Positions 62,081 through 64,000 of a stretch of DNA of 64,000 nucleotides are shown one piece after another. Source of the DNA: Ruminococcus sp. (GTDB taxonomy: Bacteria; Bacillota; Clostridia; Oscillospirales; Ruminococcaceae). A program made the translations under genes and the position numbers. The notes below the pieces were generated by a model, which was given only the letters and a program-made list of their open reading frames with translations, had not been told where the DNA came from and made no database searches. The DNA lies in assembly GCA_015066805.1 (NCBI GenBank), contig SVNP01000002.1:62001-126000 (forward strand), in the 5' to 3' direction. How positions within the stretch are numbered: position 1 is the first letter of the stretch; each line of letters starts with the position of its first letter.

Positions 62081-63247
62081 ATGAAAACCATAGAACTCTC
62101 CGAGCAGTATTTGATGAAAACCTACGGCCGTCAGCCCATTGCCATGAGCAAGGGCAGCCGCGGTGTCTGTATTGCCGAAGACGGCAAAACCTACATTGAT
62201 TTCGGCAGCGGTATCGGCACCAATTCTTTGGGCTACTGCGATGCCGACTGGGCAGATGCAGTCTGTGCACAGGTGCGTGCCATTCAGCATACCAGTAACT
62301 ATTACTATACCGCAGTGCAGTCCCAACTGGCACAGCAGCTTTGTACTATCACCGGTTACAGCCGTGTGTTTTTCGGTAATTCCGGTGCAGAGGCCAATGA
62401 GTGTGCCATCAAGCTGGCAAGAAAATACAGCTTTGACCGTTATGGTCAGGGCAGGGGCACTGTGATCACTCTGAAAAACGGCTTCCATGGCAGAACCATG
62501 ACCACCCTTGCCGCTACCGGTCAGGATGTGTTCCATAACTATTTCTTCCCCTTCCCCGAAGGCTTTGTGTATGCAGAGGCCAATGATCTTGCCGACCTGC
62601 AGGCAAAGCTGGATGATACCGTCTGTGCCGTTATGGTGGAGATGATCCAGGGTGAAGGCGGTGTCAATGTGCTGGATGCCTCCTATGTGCAGGCAGTGGC
62701 TCAGCTCTGTGCCGAAAAAGACATTCTCCTCATCGCCGATGAGGTGCAGACCGGTGTGGGCAGAACAGGCTCCTTCCTGGCAAGTCAGCAGTTTGGTGTC
62801 ACCCCCGATATCACCACGCTGGCAAAGGGTCTGGGCGGCGGATTGCCCATCGGGGCCTGTCTTGCAGGCGCAAAATGTGCCGAGGTGCTTGGCAGCGGTA
62901 CGCACGGCTCCACCTTCGGCGGCAATCCCGTGGTCTGTGCAGGCGCAGTGGCTGTGCTGAATCGTGTAACGGAGCCGGGCTTCTTTGAGTCTGTGCAGGA
63001 AAAGGGTGAGTACATTCGGGAAGTGCTGGAAAGCTGCCCCGAAGTGGAAGAGATCTCCGGTATGGGTCTGATGATCGGCATCCGCCTGAAGAATATGCAG
63101 GCAGCCGATGTACTGGCCGCTGCCAGAGAGGCCGGTCTGCTGGTGCTGACCGCCAAGGATAAAGTCAGACTCCTGCCTCCGCTGACCATCTCCAAGGAGG
63201 AGCTGGATGCAGGTCTGGAAATATTATTGCAAATTCTGAATTCCTGA
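62081..63247 (+). CDS. argD: Acetylornithine aminotransferase
   Basis: 388 residues. Class III aminotransferase features: FFGNSGAEANECAIKLARKY, GFHGRTMTTLAATG, IADEVQTGVGRTG, and the PLP-binding Lys in TTLAKGLGGGLPIG. It converts N-acetylglutamate semialdehyde to N-acetylornithine. The ribosome site ATGAGG is close to the ATG. Confidence 0.96.
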   Translation: MKTIELSEQYLMKTYGRQPIAMSKGSRGVCIAEDGKTYIDFGSGIGTNSLGYCDADWADAVCAQVRAIQHTSNYYYTAVQSQLAQQLCTITGYSRVFFGNSGAEANECAIKLARKYSFDRYGQGRGTVITLKNGFHGRTMTTLAATGQDVFHNYFFPFPEGFVYAEANDLADLQAKLDDTVCAVMVEMIQGEGGVNVLDASYVQAVAQLCAEKDILLIADEVQTGVGRTGSFLASQQFGVTPDITTLAKGLGGGLPIGACLAGAKCAEVLGSGTHGSTFGGNPVVCAGAVAVLNRVTEPGFFESVQEKGEYIREVLESCPEVEEISGMGLMIGIRLKNMQAADVLAAAREAGLLVLTAKDKVRLLPPLTISKEELDAGLEILLQILNS

Positions 63248-63286
63248 CGGATGCGCCCGCGCATCTGTGAAGGTGAGGTGCGCATT

Positions 63287-63802
63287 ATGCTGGAATTTAC
63301 GATTTTTCCGCAACACAACAAGTATCTTGTAACGGACGCTGACAACAATGTGGTCTATACCTTGAAAAAGAAATGGCGTGGCGGCTGGGCTATCCTTGAC
63401 CGAAACCGCTATGAGCTGTATGTACTGGGAGAAGCATCTCAGGAGCGGCATCCCGTGTATCAGCTTCTGCTTAACGGCAAGCCCTGCGGTCAGTACCGCT
63501 GCCGCTCCAAGTTTCTGGAGCCTGCCATGGAGCTGACCTTCGGCGGTAAAACCATGCTGTTCCGCACCGATGATGGTATGTCCTATACCATTCTGGTAGG
63601 CGGCAAGGCCTGCGGTACCGTTACCAATATCCCCCTGCAAAAGGGCGGCGAGTATAAGTTCGAGCTGAAGATCGAACAAAGCGAGTTTGATGATTATATC
63701 CCGCTGCTGCCCATGGCCTCTCTGGAGTGTATCGCACCCAAGGAGCAGCCCAAGGCAGAGCCCCGGAAGACGGAAAAGAAGGAAGCCGTCGCCGGTATGT
63801 AA
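63287..63802 (+). CDS. Uncharacterised beta-rich protein between argD and argF
   Basis: 171 residues from the ATG at 63287 after AGGTGAGG. It is composed of short beta-strand-like stretches (YLVTDADNNVVYTLKKKWRG, WAILDRNRYELYVLGEA, YTILVGGKACGTVTN) and ends in a Lys/Glu/Pro tail. The pattern loosely recalls Tubby/LURP-one-like folds, but I would not assign it. It appears to lie within the arginine transcript. Confidence 0.7.
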   Translation: MLEFTIFPQHNKYLVTDADNNVVYTLKKKWRGGWAILDRNRYELYVLGEASQERHPVYQLLLNGKPCGQYRCRSKFLEPAMELTFGGKTMLFRTDDGMSYTILVGGKACGTVTNIPLQKGGEYKFELKIEQSEFDDYIPLLPMASLECIAPKEQPKAEPRKTEKKEAVAGM

Positions 63803-63850
63803 AGCATAAGGCTTTTGACATAAACCCAATCACAGAAAGGAATGATTCCC

Positions 63851-64000
63851 ATGAAGCATTTACTGAAGCTGCTGGATCTGTCCACCGAGGAGATCATTGA
63901 TCTGCTGAATCTGGCAGACCAACTGAAATACGAGCGCAAGCATAATATTCCCCACCCTCATCTGCAGGGCAAAACACTGGGCATGATCTTCCAGAAGGCC
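63851..64000 (+). CDS. argF: Ornithine carbamoyltransferase, N-terminal fragment (cut by window end)
   Basis: The 50 visible codons start at an ATG after AAAGGAA. MKHLLKLLDLSTEEIIDLLN and LQGKTLGMIFQKA match the beginning of ornithine carbamoyltransferase, just before the carbamoyl-phosphate-binding STRT motif, which would lie beyond the end. It forms citrulline from ornithine and completes the set with argG and argH. Confidence 0.88.
   Translation, partial: MKHLLKLLDLSTEEIIDLLNLADQLKYERKHNIPHPHLQGKTLGMIFQKA

Overview
The window reads as chromosomal DNA from an anaerobic, fibre-degrading, Gram-positive gut or rumen bacterium, most likely a Ruminococcus or close relative (Oscillospiraceae). 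This is inferred from dockerin-bearing enzymes with long threonine linkers, LPXTG/sortase pili, a Firmicutes-type L27 with its Prp protease, spoVA genes, and an NADH/ferredoxin oxidoreductase. Taxonomy was not tested by any search. Both window edges cut genes: a pectate lyase on the left and argF on the right.

Layout. (1) 1-5.4 kb is a sortase-pilus locus: a PL10 pectate lyase ending in a SpaA-like domain and LPNTG anchor, a SpaA-type backbone pilin (LPETG) and a class C sortase. (2) 5.5-7.8 kb holds a lipoprotein and a divergent LacI-family regulator. (3) 8.1-23.9 kb is a type IV pilus locus: pilC, a pilM-pilN fusion, pilO, a 979-residue anchored protein, two minor pilins, a reversed prepilin peptidase, pilB, pilT, two tandem major pilins and a GT-C-like membrane protein. 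(4) 23.9-30.5 kb carries a dockerin GH5 glucanase, SseB-like and DUF1292 proteins, two non-coding RNA candidates (about 190 nt, possibly 6S RNA, and about 610 nt, unassigned), a PHP phosphoesterase and a dockerin cysteine-peptidase-like protein. (5) 31-36.4 kb has a three-gene flavin/iron-sulfur oxidoreductase resembling Stn-type bifurcating transhydrogenases, then DAHP synthase. (6) 36.5-42.8 kb has a dockerin PL11 rhamnogalacturonan lyase, spoVAE/spoVAD and two unknown genes. (7) 42.8-47.5 kb, minus strand, is rplU-prp-rpmA-obg-mrnC-yebC plus vanW. (8) 47.7-55.5 kb has an acyl-CoA synthetase, an ABC exporter pair and a dockerin/poly-Thr/CAP protein. (9) 55.5-64 kb is arginine biosynthesis: argG, argH, argC, argJ, argB, argD, argF.

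How the parts fit. PL10, PL11 and GH5 enzymes attack pectin and beta-glucan. Some carry dockerins for a cellulosome, whereas the PL10 enzyme is built for sortase attachment. The type IV pilus set is nearly complete and probably mediates substrate adhesion or twitching. Vegetative promoters are easy to read: most have a 17-bp spacer and an extended -10. Helically spaced palindromes resembling ARG boxes and an early terminator hairpin precede argG.

The strongest candidates for something undescribed are the pectate lyase in a sortase-pilus operon, the ~610-nt RNA behind a perfect consensus promoter, the large beta-repeat protein of the type IV pilus operon, and the NuoE/NuoF/NfnB-like trio.
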